Part shown: one piece after another, positions 46,242 through 56,841 of the stretch
Layout: the number at the start of each line of letters is the position of its first letter
How positions within the stretch are numbered: the first letter of the stretch is position 1
NCBI GenBank assembly: GCA_028284045.1
Contig: JANQSN010000056.1
Location: 62,001 to 126,000, forward strand
DNA: 64,000 bases
Direction: 5' to 3'
Source: Alphaproteobacteria bacterium
Lineage (GTDB): Bacteria > Pseudomonadota > Alphaproteobacteria > DSM-16000 > Inquilinaceae
Made by a program: the position numbers and the translations under genes
The notes under the pieces: model-generated
Seen by the model: the letters and a program-made list of their open reading frames with translations, nothing else
Told to the model about the DNA's origin: nothing
Databases searched by the model: none

Positions 46242-47438
46242 ATGTTCATCGGCTTCCTGTTCGCGCTGAAACAGGCCGGCCTGCCGGTCTCGCTGCAGGA
46301 GTTCCTGACGCTGCTGGGCGCCGTGGAGCGGAACCTGGCCGAGTTCGACGTCGATCACTTCTACTTCCTGGCGCGCGCGACCCTGGTCAAGGACGAGCGG
46401 CACATCGACCGGTTCGACCGCGTCTTCGGCGAGGTGTTCAAGGGCCTGGAACGCCCGGCGGCCGAGGGCGAGGACCCCGGCGACCGGCTGGCCGAACTGC
46501 CCGAGGAGTGGCTGCGCCGCCTGGCGGAGCGCTTCCTGAGCGAGGAGGAGAAGGCGCAAGTCGAGGCGCTGGGCGGCTGGGACACGCTGATGGAGACCCT
46601 GCGCCGCCGGCTGGCCGAGCAGCAGGGCCGCCATCAAGGCGGCAGCAAATGGATTGGCACGGCCGGCACCTCGCCTTTCGGCGCCTATGGCTACAATCCA
46701 GAGGGCGTGCGAATCGGCCAAGACCGGTCCCGTCACCGCCGCGCGGTGAAGGTCTGGGACCGCCGCGAGTTCCGCAATTTCGACGACCAGATCGAGCTGG
46801 GCACGCGGTCGATGCAGTTGGCGCTGCGCCGGCTGCGCCGATTCGCCCGCGACGGCACGGCCAAGGAGTTGGACCTGCCGGGCACCATCGACGGTACCGC
46901 CCGGCAGGGAGGCTGGCTCGACCTGCATTGGCGGGCGGAGCGGCGAAACGCCATCAACGTCCTGCTGTTCCTGGATGTCGGCGGGTCGATGGACGACCAT
47001 GTCCAGGCGGTGGAGGAGCTGTTCTCCGCCGCCCGCAGCGCCTTCAAGTCGCTGCATGCCTACTATTTCCACAACTGCCCCTATGACGGCGTGTGGGTCG
47101 ACAACCGCCGCCGGCATACCGAGCGGGTGGCGACGTTGGATCTCCTGCACACCCACGGACCCCAGACGCGGGCGATCTTCGTCGGCGACGCGGCGATGAG
47201 CCCCTACGAGATCGCCGTCCCGGGCGGCGCGGTGGAGGAATGGAACGAGGAGGCCGGCGCGGTCTGGCTGAAGCGGCTGGCCGACCATTTCCCGCGATGC
47301 GTCTGGCTCAACCCGATCCGCCGCGACGCCTGGCCTTATTATCGATCGATTGGGATGGTAGCGGAGATCCTGGAGGGCCGTATGTTCCCCCTCAGCCTCG
47401 ATGGGATCGACCATGCCGTCGCGGCGCTTGCCCGCTGA
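46242..47438 (+). CDS. VWA domain-containing CoxE-like protein
   Basis: A 398-residue cytoplasmic protein, partner of the MoxR ATPase upstream. The N-terminal FIGFLFALKQAGLPVSLQEF is the CoxE/YehP-like signature of proteins paired with MoxR. The C-terminal von Willebrand A domain starts at about 240, with a MIDAS-type motif DVGGSM (NVLLFLDVGGSMDDH). The central part is charged and likely disordered. Relatives assist maturation of CO dehydrogenase and other enzymes. No such client gene lies nearby, so the pair may serve a general role. Confidence 0.9.
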   Translation: MFIGFLFALKQAGLPVSLQEFLTLLGAVERNLAEFDVDHFYFLARATLVKDERHIDRFDRVFGEVFKGLERPAAEGEDPGDRLAELPEEWLRRLAERFLSEEEKAQVEALGGWDTLMETLRRRLAEQQGRHQGGSKWIGTAGTSPFGAYGYNPEGVRIGQDRSRHRRAVKVWDRREFRNFDDQIELGTRSMQLALRRLRRFARDGTAKELDLPGTIDGTARQGGWLDLHWRAERRNAINVLLFLDVGGSMDDHVQAVEELFSAARSAFKSLHAYYFHNCPYDGVWVDNRRRHTERVATLDLLHTHGPQTRAIFVGDAAMSPYEIAVPGGAVEEWNEEAGAVWLKRLADHFPRCVWLNPIRRDAWPYYRSIGMVAEILEGRMFPLSLDGIDHAVAALAR

Positions 47439-47512
47439 TCGCAACGCATCGGCTTGGGCCGCGCGCCGCGGCGTTTCCCGCGCAATCGAGGACGAAACGG
47501 ACAAGGAGACCG

Positions 47513-47878
47513 ATGGTGGACAAGATGTGGATTGCTCTGGCCGCCGCGGCCACGTTGGCGCTGCCCGGTGCGGCCGCCGCCCAACAGGGGCCGGTGGACG
47601 GTGATCCGGGAACGATCGGCGACGGCACGATCGACGGCGTGCCGCTGGAGGAGATCGGCGATTCGAACCCGCGGGCCGGCGAGGCCACCGGCGAGGATCT
47701 CCAGGAGATGCCGATCAGCGACATCCTCAATGCGATGTCGCGCCGCGGCTATGCCCGCTACGACCGGGTGGAGCGGGTCGGCACCCTCTACCGGTTCCAT
47801 GTGGTGACCACGGATTTCCGCCAGGTCGTTGTCGAGGTGGATCCGATCGCGCGGACCATCCGCGAACTGCCGCTCTGA
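47513..47878 (+). CDS. Small exported PepSY-like protein
   Basis: A 121-residue protein with a clear signal peptide (WIALAAAATLALPGAAAA, cleavage near AAA-QQ at about residue 23). The mature part begins with an acidic Gly-rich linker and ends in a 45-residue alpha/beta segment, DILNAMSRRGYARYDRVERV and DFRQVVVEVDPIARTIREL, that resembles a half PepSY domain. AAGGAG precedes the ATG. It follows the VWA gene by 74 bases. Function is unknown; proposed periplasmic inhibitory or binding role only by resemblance. Confidence 0.7.
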   Translation: MVDKMWIALAAAATLALPGAAAAQQGPVDGDPGTIGDGTIDGVPLEEIGDSNPRAGEATGEDLQEMPISDILNAMSRRGYARYDRVERVGTLYRFHVVTTDFRQVVVEVDPIARTIRELPL

Positions 47879-48161
47879 CGCCCGGCGTCCGGGTAGCCGA
47901 TCCGGGGCCCCATCGCCCGCCCCGGGTCGGCCGCCGCCTGGGCGCGGCGGGGCCGGTGCCCGGCGGCGACGCGGCGCGGGTGCAAGAAAGTGCCCGAACC
48001 GACCGCCGGGAGGTTTCGCACCGCCTCCCGGATGTTGTATGATCTCATCCGCGCGTCACGAGATGCGGTAGTTTATACGAGATTTGGACCGTATCGGCGG
48101 TCTGCAGGGCCTATCCTGCCGTCCGGCCGCCTTCCGATAGCAGCGGTGGAGGATTTGGGCG

Positions 48162-48542
48162 ATGACATGGACGGAAGAACGGGTGACCGTGCTGCGCCAG
48201 CTCTGGGGCAACGGCAAGAGCGCCAGTGAGATCGCCGCATTGCTCGGCGAGAACATCACCCGCAACGCGGTCATCGGCAAGGCCCACCGGCTCGGCCTGT
48301 CGAACAGCACCGCGCCGGTCCGCAAGAAGCCGGTTCCCGCCACCCCGGCCATGGCCGGCGCGACGATCCTCAATCTGACCGATCGGATGTGCAAATGGCC
48401 GATCGGCGACCCACGCGAGCCGGGCTTCCATTTCTGTGGCCGGCCGTGCCAGCCGGGCCTGCCCTATTGCGCCGAGCATGCGGCCGTCGCCTATCAGCCG
48501 CCCAACAGCAAGCGGCGCGACGGGGCCGCCGGCGTGGCCTGA
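48162..48542 (+). CDS. gcrA: Cell-cycle regulator GcrA
   Basis: A 126-residue DNA-binding protein. The N-terminal TWTEERVTVLRQLWGNGKSA and TRNAVIGKAHRLGL form the helix-turn-helix that reads GANTC methylation and binds sigma-70. The C-terminal part carries the Cys/His set of GcrA (CKWPIGDP, FHFCGRPC, PYCAEH). GGAGG lies 11 bases before the ATG. The 283 bases upstream hold no gene; an AT-richer patch at about 48035-48090 is the likely promoter region, but no clear hexamers were found. A strong terminator follows. Confidence 0.94.
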   Translation: MTWTEERVTVLRQLWGNGKSASEIAALLGENITRNAVIGKAHRLGLSNSTAPVRKKPVPATPAMAGATILNLTDRMCKWPIGDPREPGFHFCGRPCQPGLPYCAEHAAVAYQPPNSKRRDGAAGVA

Positions 48543-48608
48543 GCGGCGCCATAGACCCCGCGAACCAGCGCTTTCGAACGGCGCCCAGGATCAAGCGCGG
48601 TCCCCTTC

Positions 48609-48641
48609 GAGCCGCCGGCTTCTCGCCGGCGGCTCTTGTTT
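48609..48641 (+). terminator. Rho-independent terminator after gcrA
   Basis: GAGCCGCCGGC (48609-48619) and GCCGGCGGCTC (48625-48635) form a perfect 11-bp stem around TTCTC, followed directly by TTGTTT. It is 67 bases after the gcrA stop. Confidence 0.88.
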
Positions 48642-48765
48642 CCGCGCCTGGCCGATCCTATACAGAGTGAGAGCGTGGGATCCGCTTCGGGTCCCGCATC
48701 CCATTTCGACGTCCAGGCGCCGGCCGGTCGGCCGATTGAGGGCGCATGATCGAGGGTGACGGCTG

Positions 48766-49281
48766 ATGGCCCGGGTTACGGTCGAAGATTGCATCGTCAA
48801 GATTCCGAATCGCTTTGACCTGGTGATGATGGCCGGGCAGCGGGCGCGCGAGATCTCCGCCGGCTCGCAACTGACCCTCGACCGCGACAACGACAAGAAC
48901 CCCGTGGTCGCGCTGCGCGAGGTCGCGGCGGAGAGCGTGGAGTTGGACGGCCTGCGCGAGGGCCTGGTCCGCGGCCTGCAGCGGCACAGCAGCCTTGAGG
49001 ACGAAGAGGCCGAGGACGTCATCGAGCTGATGGCGGGCGAGCAGGAGCTGGCCAATGTCGACGCGGCGGCCGCAGACGGCGGACCGGATGACGCGGAAGC
49101 GGCGGGCGACGTGGACGTGGCCCGCTATGCCGACGCGGACGAGGTGAGCGAGGATGATCCCGCGGATCTCGGCGCCGCCGATCTTGGGGACGACGATGCG
49201 ACCGACGGCGCGGATGACGCCGCACCCGGCGATGGGTTGGACGCGGCCGGCGAGATCGGCGACGAGGAAGGCCCCGTCTGA
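48766..49281 (+). CDS. rpoZ: RNA polymerase omega subunit with long acidic tail
   Basis: A 171-residue omega subunit. The conserved part is residues 1-68: ARVTVEDCIVKIPNRFDLVM, then AQRAREISAG-like sequence and NDKNPVVALREVA. From about residue 80 to the end the protein is a low-complexity acidic tail rich in Asp, Glu, Ala and Gly. This makes it longer than omega in enteric bacteria (91 residues). The next gene is the RelA/SpoT homolog, the classic rpoZ-spoT order, and omega forms part of the ppGpp site. Confidence 0.94.
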   Translation: MARVTVEDCIVKIPNRFDLVMMAGQRAREISAGSQLTLDRDNDKNPVVALREVAAESVELDGLREGLVRGLQRHSSLEDEEAEDVIELMAGEQELANVDAAAADGGPDDAEAAGDVDVARYADADEVSEDDPADLGAADLGDDDATDGADDAAPGDGLDAAGEIGDEEGPV

Positions 49282-49316
49282 GGGAGGGCCTCGCGGCCGG
49301 CGACGATCGATGACCG

Positions 49317-51497
<2,181 letters not shown>

Positions 51498-51516
51498 ATC
51501 TCGGGGGCTGGGATCG

Positions 51517-51921
51517 TCAGGACGTCGGACCCTGCAGCGTCGGTGCCAGGATTTCCAGATGCACCCGGCACTCCGCCCGGACGCCGTCGGCCAGCGTCTG
51601 GTCGTCGTCGGCCAGTGTTCGGTCGAGCCAGACGGTGCCGTCCGCCGCCTCCGCCGCGAAGGCGTGCGCGAGCGTGGGGTCGGCCGCGGCCGCGGCATCC
51701 AGGCCGGCGCGCACCCGGAGTTCCAGCGCGGTGTCCGCCGGCAGGGTCTCTGCGGCCAACAGGGTCGGCCGGTCGTCGGGCCACAGGATGCCCCGGCACA
51801 GCGCGGCATAGAGCAGGTCGTCGTGGGGGGCCGCCGCCGCCGCGTCGCCGGTCGCGGACGTGTCCGCCAGCGCCGGGACGGACCAGGTGAGGGCGAGCGC
51901 CAGAGCCATCTGCTTGATCAT
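51517..51921 (-). CDS. Small exported protein of unknown function
   Basis: A 134-residue protein with a signal peptide (MIKQMALALALTWSVPALAD, cleavage near residue 19). The mature part is acidic and Ala-rich, with one cysteine in LLYAALCRGI and another in RAECRVHLEIL near the C-terminus, possibly a disulfide pair. No family recognised. It converges on spoT and is divergent from the OmpA-like gene. Confidence 0.65.
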   Translation of the reverse strand: MIKQMALALALTWSVPALADTSATGDAAAAAPHDDLLYAALCRGILWPDDRPTLLAAETLPADTALELRVRAGLDAAAAADPTLAHAFAAEAADGTVWLDRTLADDDQTLADGVRAECRVHLEILAPTLQGPTS

Positions 51922-52288
51922 GTCGGAAATTCCTGCCTCAACGCCGACTTTCGCGGACCCTACGGCATGCCCGGCCGGGCGACTGTGACGCCGCTCACAC
52001 CCGAAGGGGGCCTCGGTCGCGCGGGCCGACAGGCCGCCGCATCCGCCGCTCGTGATCTCACGATGACCGATGCTCCGGGCCGGGGCGGGGCGGCCCTGGG
52101 GCAAGAGTTCGACCATGCGGGGCCGAAAGCAGGGGCCGGGCGCCACAGTTCCGGCGTCTTTCGCGACCACTTGGGCATGTTTGCGGCTGACCTGCCGCTG
52201 AATGTCTGATATTTCTCGCAAAACGACCTTCGTCCGAACCGGCAACAAGGGGACGCCGGGAGGACGCAATTCAGGGGAGAACGGGCAG
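51922..52288. other. Gene-free divergent intergenic region
   Basis: These 367 bases separate a leftward exported-protein gene from the rightward OmpA-like gene. No convincing gene or repeat was found. The 3' part (about 52180-52235, TTTGCGG to TTTCTCGCAAAACG) is AT-richer and probably holds the OmpA-like promoter, but no properly spaced hexamer pair was recognised. Confidence 0.4.
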
Positions 52289-53047
52289 ATGACGCGCGGC
52301 TTCATCGGTCTCGTCGTCGCGGCGTCGGTCGCGACCGGAGCGGGCGGCATTGGCTTGGCGACGGCACAGGACATGCCGACGCCCCAGCCGGGCACCAGCG
52401 GCGCCTTCGTTGAGGATGTGCCGGACACCGTCTACTTCGACTTCGACCGCGATGTGTTGACGCCGGAAGCGGTGTCGATCCTGGACCTCCAGGCGGAATG
52501 GCTGCGCCAGAACCCCAGCGTCACGGTCGACCTCGCCGGTCATACCGATGCCGTGGGCTCGAATTCCTATAACCAGAATCTCGGCATGCGGCGCGCCGAC
52601 CGGGTGCGCGACTATCTGATCGCCCAGGGCATCGATGCCGGCCGCCTGACCTCGGTCGTCAGCTTCGGTGAGGAGCGGCTGGCGATCGAGACAGCGAACC
52701 GCGAGCTGCTCAACCGGCGCGTCGTCACGGTGGTGACCAGCGGCATGCCGATCGCCGCCCCGCCGGCGCTGTGCCCGGCGCCGGGCACGAGCGAGCTGGC
52801 GCAGATCGACGATTTCGGCTCGTTGCGCGAGCGGCTGATCGGCTATGTCAGCGAAGCGCGGCAGGTGCAGGCCAATTTCCGCGGCGCCTGGCTGGAGCAG
52901 GTGGCGGAGGTGGACCTGAACGCGGAACTGACCGAGGTTTCCTGCTCCATCGCCTATGGCTATGCCGGCAGCGGCACCTATGCCGAGCGGTACATCGACG
53001 AATGTGCCTGCTACTACGAGACGATGGTGTCGCTGCTGACCTTCTGA
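52289..53047 (+). CDS. OmpA-family outer membrane or peptidoglycan-associated protein
   Basis: A 252-residue exported protein. AGGGGAGA precedes the ATG at 52289, which gives a signal peptide (hydrophobic FIGLVVAASVATGAGGIGLA, cleavage near TAQ-DM). The OmpA-like peptidoglycan-binding domain spans about 40-150: VYFDFDRDVLTPEAVSILDL, LAGHTDAVGSNSYNQNLGMR and NRELLNRRVVTVV. The C-terminal 100 residues are unusual for the family and carry several cysteines (CPAPG, SCSIAYGY, CACYYE). They may form a separate disulfide-rich domain. Confidence 0.88.
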   Translation: MTRGFIGLVVAASVATGAGGIGLATAQDMPTPQPGTSGAFVEDVPDTVYFDFDRDVLTPEAVSILDLQAEWLRQNPSVTVDLAGHTDAVGSNSYNQNLGMRRADRVRDYLIAQGIDAGRLTSVVSFGEERLAIETANRELLNRRVVTVVTSGMPIAAPPALCPAPGTSELAQIDDFGSLRERLIGYVSEARQVQANFRGAWLEQVAEVDLNAELTEVSCSIAYGYAGSGTYAERYIDECACYYETMVSLLTF

Positions 53048-53127
53048 TCCCTGGGGTCGGCCGCCCGCGCGGGCCGGCAGGTCTGTACGGGCGGCCACGC
53101 GGTGGCGCCCACGCGGCGGATGAATAG

Positions 53128-53409
53128 ATGGCCGACGAGAGCGGTGACGGCGACGAAGGCGCGTTGAACGCCGTTCACGATACCGAGGTCGTGCTGTCCG
53201 TGGAGCTCGGCAAGACGACGATGCCGATCCACCAGCTCTTGAAGCTGGGGCGCGGTGCCATCGTGGAGTTGGACCGCACCACGCGCGAAGCCTGCGATAT
53301 CTACGTCAATGACCGGCTGATCGCCCGCGGCGAGGTGGTGATCGTCGAAGACCGCATCGGCGTCACGCTGACCGACATCATCCGCTCCGACAAGGGCGGC
53401 GGCGCCTGA
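53128..53409 (+). CDS. fliN: Flagellar motor switch protein FliN
   Basis: A 93-residue SpoA-domain protein of the C ring. The family core is VVLSVELGKTTMPIHQLLKL, GRGAIVELDRTTREACDIYV and NDRLIARGEVVIVEDRIGVT, ending TDIIR. It lies apart from the main flagellar cluster, 80 bases after the OmpA-like gene and convergent on znuA. No fliG, fliM or fliH is present nearby. GCGGCGG-type ribosome site is weak. Confidence 0.9.
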   Translation: MADESGDGDEGALNAVHDTEVVLSVELGKTTMPIHQLLKLGRGAIVELDRTTREACDIYVNDRLIARGEVVIVEDRIGVTLTDIIRSDKGGGA

Positions 53410-53423
53410 CCGCCGGATGGACG

Positions 53424-53453
53424 GGCTCGGCCGGCAAGTGAGCCGGCCGAGCC
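53424..53453. terminator. Bidirectional terminator-like hairpin between fliN and znuA
   Basis: GGCTCGGCCGGC (53424-53435) and GCCGGCCGAGCC (53442-53453) are perfect 12-bp arms around AAGTGA. The hairpin sits between convergent genes. No T-run follows, so it may act with Rho or as an RNA-stabilising structure. Confidence 0.6.
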
Positions 53454-53461
53454 TCGCCTCA

Positions 53462-54673
53462 TCACGACAGGCAGTCGATCAGCGCGTCGGCATTGCGCCG
53501 CAGCAAATCTCCGTACAGAGCCGGGCCGGCCGGCAGATCGACGCCCAGCGGGTCGAGCACGCCGGTTCCGGCGTCCGTGCCGGTGATCAGGCTGTTGACC
53601 AGCGCGGGCTCGAACTGCGGTTCGGAGAAGACGCACACGACGTCGAGGCGGGCCAACAGGTCGTGCATCTCCTGCACGCGCGCCGCGCTCGGCTGGACCT
53701 CGGGACTGATGGTGATGGAGCCGGCGGCGGTCAGACCGAAGCGCGCCTCCAGATACTGATAGGCGTCGTGAAACACGATGAAGGGGCGCTGGCGAACCGG
53801 GGCCAGGCGGTCGTCCAACTCGGCGGTCAGGGTGTCGAGCTCTCCGATCACGGTGTCCGCGTTTGCGGCATAGGCCGCCGCGTTGGCGGGATCGGCGGTC
53901 GCAAGCGTCTCAGCGACGGCCCGCACCATAGCCTGGGCGTTGACCGGGTCGAGCCAGACATGGGTGTCCATGGCGTCGGCATGGTCGCCGTGGTCTTCGT
54001 GGCCGTGGTCGTGTTCATCGTGGGCGTGGTCGTCGTGCGCATGCTCGTCGTGGCCATGGTCGTCGTGCGCATGCTCGTCGTGGCCATGGTCGTCGTGCGC
54101 ATGCTCTTCGTGGCCATGGTCGTCGTGCGCGTGCTCGTCGTGGCCATGATCGTCGTGCGCATGCTCGTCGTGGTCATGATCGTCGCGCGCATGCTCGTCA
54201 TGGTCATGATCGTCGTGCGCATGGTCATCGTGGCCGTGGTCGCCGTGACCGTGGTCGCCGTGACCGTGGTCGCCGTGACTGTGGTCGTGGGTATCCCAGT
54301 CGTCTCCGGTCCGCACGGGCAGACGCGAGACGCCGTCAGCGTCGGCGAGGGCTACGGTCACCGCGTCGGCCGCCAGGGTGTCGAGGGCGTCGGGCAGGAA
54401 GTTCTCTATCTGCGGACCCGCCCAGAAGACGACCGCCGCGGACTCCAGCGCCGCGGCGTCGGAGGGGCGCATCGAATAGGTGTGCGGTGACTGGCCGCCC
54501 TCCATCAGAAGATGCGGTTCGCCGATTCCGGCCATGACGCCGGCCACGAGCGAGTGGAGCGGCTTGATCGACACCACCACGTCCGGCGTGTCGGCAGCGG
54601 CCGCCGGGGCGCCCAACGCACCGGCGAGGGCCAATGAGAGGACGGGGAGCGATCGTGCCGGTGGCAGGGTCAT
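53462..54673 (-). CDS. znuA: Zinc ABC transporter periplasmic binding protein ZnuA with extended His-rich loop
   Basis: A 403-residue cluster A-I binding protein. The signal peptide ends near residue 28. Zinc ligand candidates are His64 (GQSPHTYSMRP), His238 (DTHVWLDP) and the His of FHDAYQYLE. Between them residues 129-238 form a His/Asp-rich loop with about 41 histidines, including seven decapeptide repeats of the type HAHDDHGHDE at 151-220. ZnuA proteins often have a short His loop; this one is unusually long and regular. It is divergent from znuC across a Zur-like box. Confidence 0.95.
   Translation of the reverse strand: MTLPPARSLPVLSLALAGALGAPAAAADTPDVVVSIKPLHSLVAGVMAGIGEPHLLMEGGQSPHTYSMRPSDAAALESAAVVFWAGPQIENFLPDALDTLAADAVTVALADADGVSRLPVRTGDDWDTHDHSHGDHGHGDHGHGDHGHDDHAHDDHDHDEHARDDHDHDEHAHDDHGHDEHAHDDHGHEEHAHDDHGHDEHAHDDHGHDEHAHDDHAHDEHDHGHEDHGDHADAMDTHVWLDPVNAQAMVRAVAETLATADPANAAAYAANADTVIGELDTLTAELDDRLAPVRQRPFIVFHDAYQYLEARFGLTAAGSITISPEVQPSAARVQEMHDLLARLDVVCVFSEPQFEPALVNSLITGTDAGTGVLDPLGVDLPAGPALYGDLLRRNADALIDCLS
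54014..54223 (-). repeat. Seven 30-bp tandem repeats encoding His-rich decapeptides in znuA
   Basis: Seven consecutive 30-base units, with a plus-strand core TCGTCGTGCGCATGCTCGTC, encode HAHDDHDHDE, HARDDHDHDE, HAHDDHGHDE, HAHDDHGHEE, HAHDDHGHDE twice, and HAHDDHAHDE. Units keep the frame and differ mainly by single substitutions, so they arose by tandem duplication. Unit number may vary among strains. Confidence 0.92.
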
Positions 54674-54751
54674 TATGGTCTCCGCGCGCGGTCGGTGCCG
54701 TGGTTGCCGGTGTCGCGTTTTCCGGCGGGGAGCGGTACGGTACTCCGGCAA

Positions 54752-54774
54752 ATGACGTTATGCTATAACATTTC
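54752..54774. promoter_or_regulatory. Zur-box-like palindrome between znuA and znuC
   Basis: GTTAT-GCT-ATAAC (54757-54769) is a perfect short palindrome. The right half, TATAACATTTC, matches the half-site of alphaproteobacterial Zur boxes of the type GAAATGTTATA-N-TATAACATTTC as I recall it; the left half is less conserved. It lies between the divergent znuA and znuC starts, and zur is in the znuC operon. Zinc-dependent repression of both is expected. Confidence 0.75.
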
Positions 54775-54792
54775 ATTTAGGAGCGATGACGC

Positions 54793-55641
54793 GTGGCGCT
54801 GCAGCACCTCACCCTTCAGGAGGCGACTGGACCGGCCCGGCCGGATGGCGCGCTGGTCGCCGCCCACGGGCTCGGCGTGGTGCGGGCGGGGCGATGGCTG
54901 ATCCGCGACGTCTCGCTGGCGGTGCGACCCGGCGAGATCGTCACCATCGTCGGCCCGAACGGCGCCGGCAAGACGACGCTGCTGCGCGCCATGCTGGGTC
55001 TGGAGCGGAGTGACGCGGGGCGGGTGGAGCGGGCATCCGGCCTGACCACCGGCTATGTCCCCCAACGCCTGGCTATCGACCCGGCCATGCCGCTGACGGT
55101 GCGGCGGCTGATGACGCTGATCGGCCGGTCCTCGCGCGCGGCGGTCGACCGGGCGCTTTATCAGGTCGGCATCGGCCATCTCGCGGAGGCCGCGCCGCAG
55201 ACGCTGTCCGGCGGCGAGTTCCAGCGTCTCCTATTGGCCCGGGCGATCAGCCGACGGCCCGGCCTGTTGGTGTTGGACGAACCGGTACAAGGCGTGGACG
55301 TGCAGGGCGAGGTTGCGCTCTACGATCTGATCGCCCGCCTGCGCGACGATCTCGGCTGTGGTGTGCTGCTGGTCTCCCACGACCTGCACGTCGTCATGGC
55401 CCGGACCGATACGGTGGTTTGCCTGAACGGCCATGTCTGCTGCCATGGCCCGCCGGAGACGGTGGCGGAGAGCCCGGAATACCGTCGCCTGTTCGGCCCG
55501 CGCGCGGCGGAGACGCTGGCGGTCTACCGCCACCGGCACGACCATGGACACGCTGCCGACGGTTCGGTGGTGCCGTTGGCGCAGCGCCAGGAGCCGGCGC
55601 GGAAGGCGACGACGGGCGGGAACCGTGACGATGCTCGATGA
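54793..55641 (+). CDS. znuC: Zinc ABC transporter ATP-binding protein ZnuC
   Basis: A 282-residue ATPase. Walker A GPNGAGKT is at 54-61, the Q-loop in YVPQRLAI, the signature LSGGE at 138-142, and Walker B LLVLDEP ends at Asp162-Glu163. The C-terminus has a short His-rich segment (YRHRHDHGH, residues 245-253), frequent in zinc-handling proteins. GTG start. It overlaps the znuB start by about 11 bases. Confidence 0.93.
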   Translation: MALQHLTLQEATGPARPDGALVAAHGLGVVRAGRWLIRDVSLAVRPGEIVTIVGPNGAGKTTLLRAMLGLERSDAGRVERASGLTTGYVPQRLAIDPAMPLTVRRLMTLIGRSSRAAVDRALYQVGIGHLAEAAPQTLSGGEFQRLLLARAISRRPGLLVLDEPVQGVDVQGEVALYDLIARLRDDLGCGVLLVSHDLHVVMARTDTVVCLNGHVCCHGPPETVAESPEYRRLFGPRAAETLAVYRHRHDHGHAADGSVVPLAQRQEPARKATTGGNRDDAR

Positions 55642-56437
55642 CTTCTTCGTCCGTGCGGTGGCGGCCGGGATCGGCGTCGCCCTGGTGACGGGGCCTTTGG
55701 GCTGCTTCGTCGTTTGGCGGCGGATGGCGTTCTTCGGCGATACCATGGCCCATGCGGCGTTGCTGGGGGTCGCGCTCGGCATCTTCTTGAGCGTGAACCT
55801 GACCGTCGGCGTGTTCGCGGTGATGGTCGCCGTGGCCGTCGCCCTCTCCTTGCTGCAGCGCCAGCACCAACTACCGTCCGACGCGCTGTTGGGCATCCTC
55901 GCCCACGCCACGCTGTCGCTCGGTCTGGTCCTGATCGCGCTGATGACCTGGGTTCGGGTCGATCTGATGGGCTATCTGTTCGGCGACATCCTGGCCGTTT
56001 CGGCAGACGACGTGATGGCGATCTGGATCGGCGGGCTGGCGATCCTCGCCGGGGTCTGCGTGATCTGGCGCCGCCTGCTGGCCGACACCGTGGCCAGCGA
56101 TGTCGCCAGCGCGGAAGGGCTGTCGCCGGAGCGCGTGCGCCTGGCCTTCATGGTGTTGCTGGCGGCGACCATCGCGATTGCGATGAAGCTGGTGGGCATC
56201 CTGCTGATCACCGCGCTGCTGATCATCCCGGCGGCGACGGCGCGGCGCTTCGCCCGCACCCCGGAGGCGATGGCCGTCCTGGCCGCGGGCATCGGCGCGG
56301 GCGCCGTTGCGGGTGGGCTGTTCGGATCGCTGCATCTCGACACGCCGGCGGGTCCGTCGATCGTGGTGGCCGCGCTCTGTCTGTTTCTCCTATCGTTGGC
56401 AGCAGGCCTCGGCCGACCGCGGGCACGGGAGGGCTAG
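55631..56437 (+). CDS. znuB: Zinc ABC transporter permease ZnuB
   Basis: A 268-residue metal-type ABC-3 permease with about eight hydrophobic segments. Family features are LGCFVVWRRMAFFGDTMAHA near the N-terminus, MGYLFGDILAVS, and KLVGILLITALLIIPAATAR. The ATG at 55631 has GGGCGGGAA nine bases upstream and is inside the end of znuC; a GTG two codons earlier is also in frame. zur follows after two bases. Confidence 0.93.
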   Translation: MLDDFFVRAVAAGIGVALVTGPLGCFVVWRRMAFFGDTMAHAALLGVALGIFLSVNLTVGVFAVMVAVAVALSLLQRQHQLPSDALLGILAHATLSLGLVLIALMTWVRVDLMGYLFGDILAVSADDVMAIWIGGLAILAGVCVIWRRLLADTVASDVASAEGLSPERVRLAFMVLLAATIAIAMKLVGILLITALLIIPAATARRFARTPEAMAVLAAGIGAGAVAGGLFGSLHLDTPAGPSIVVAALCLFLLSLAAGLGRPRAREG

Positions 56438-56439
56438 TC

Positions 56440-56829
56440 ATGGGGGCGTTGGCGGAGGGGCTGACGCGCAATCAGGCGCTGGTGCTGGATCGGTTGGTGG
56501 CGGCGGGCACGCCGCTCAGCGCGTATGCCATCCTGGATGCCTTGCGGCCGTCGGGGCTGAAGGCGCCGCTGCAGGTCTATCGGGCGCTCGACCGGTTGGT
56601 CGACCGCGGGCTGGTGCACCGGCTGGAATCGCTGAACGCCTTCATCGCCTGCTGCCACGACCAGCACGACCGTACCGCCGTGTTCCTGATCTGCCAGCGC
56701 TGCGGCGCGGTGGACGAGGAGGACGCGCCGACCCTTCAGGGCGCCATCGCCGACCTCGCCCGCGCAAGCAACTTCGCCGTGGACTCCGTCGTGCTGGAGA
56801 TCAAGGGCCTCTGCCGCGGCTGCCGATAA
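56440..56829 (+). CDS. zur: Zinc uptake regulator, Fur family
   Basis: A 129-residue Fur-family repressor. The winged helix covers residues 1-65 (PLSAYAILDALRPSG, LQVYRALDRLVDRGLVHRLE). Metal-binding features are His73 and His76 (CCHDQHDRTA) and the structural zinc pairs Cys85-Cys88 (CQRCG) and Cys125-Cys128 (CRGC). Genomic linkage with znuC-znuB and the divergent Zur-like box identify it as Zur rather than Fur. It converges on the DapA-family gene. Confidence 0.93.
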   Translation: MGALAEGLTRNQALVLDRLVAAGTPLSAYAILDALRPSGLKAPLQVYRALDRLVDRGLVHRLESLNAFIACCHDQHDRTAVFLICQRCGAVDEEDAPTLQGAIADLARASNFAVDSVVLEIKGLCRGCR

Positions 56830-56841
56830 CAGCTCGGCCGC

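Noticed and set aside
54014..54223. CRISPR-like array of 30-bp repeats
   Set aside because: The repeats are contiguous without spacers and encode the His-rich loop of ZnuA.
53883..54300. Hydrophobic plus-strand open frame opposite znuA, resembling a membrane protein
   Set aside because: It is the antisense translation of His/Asp repeats and lacks initiation signals.
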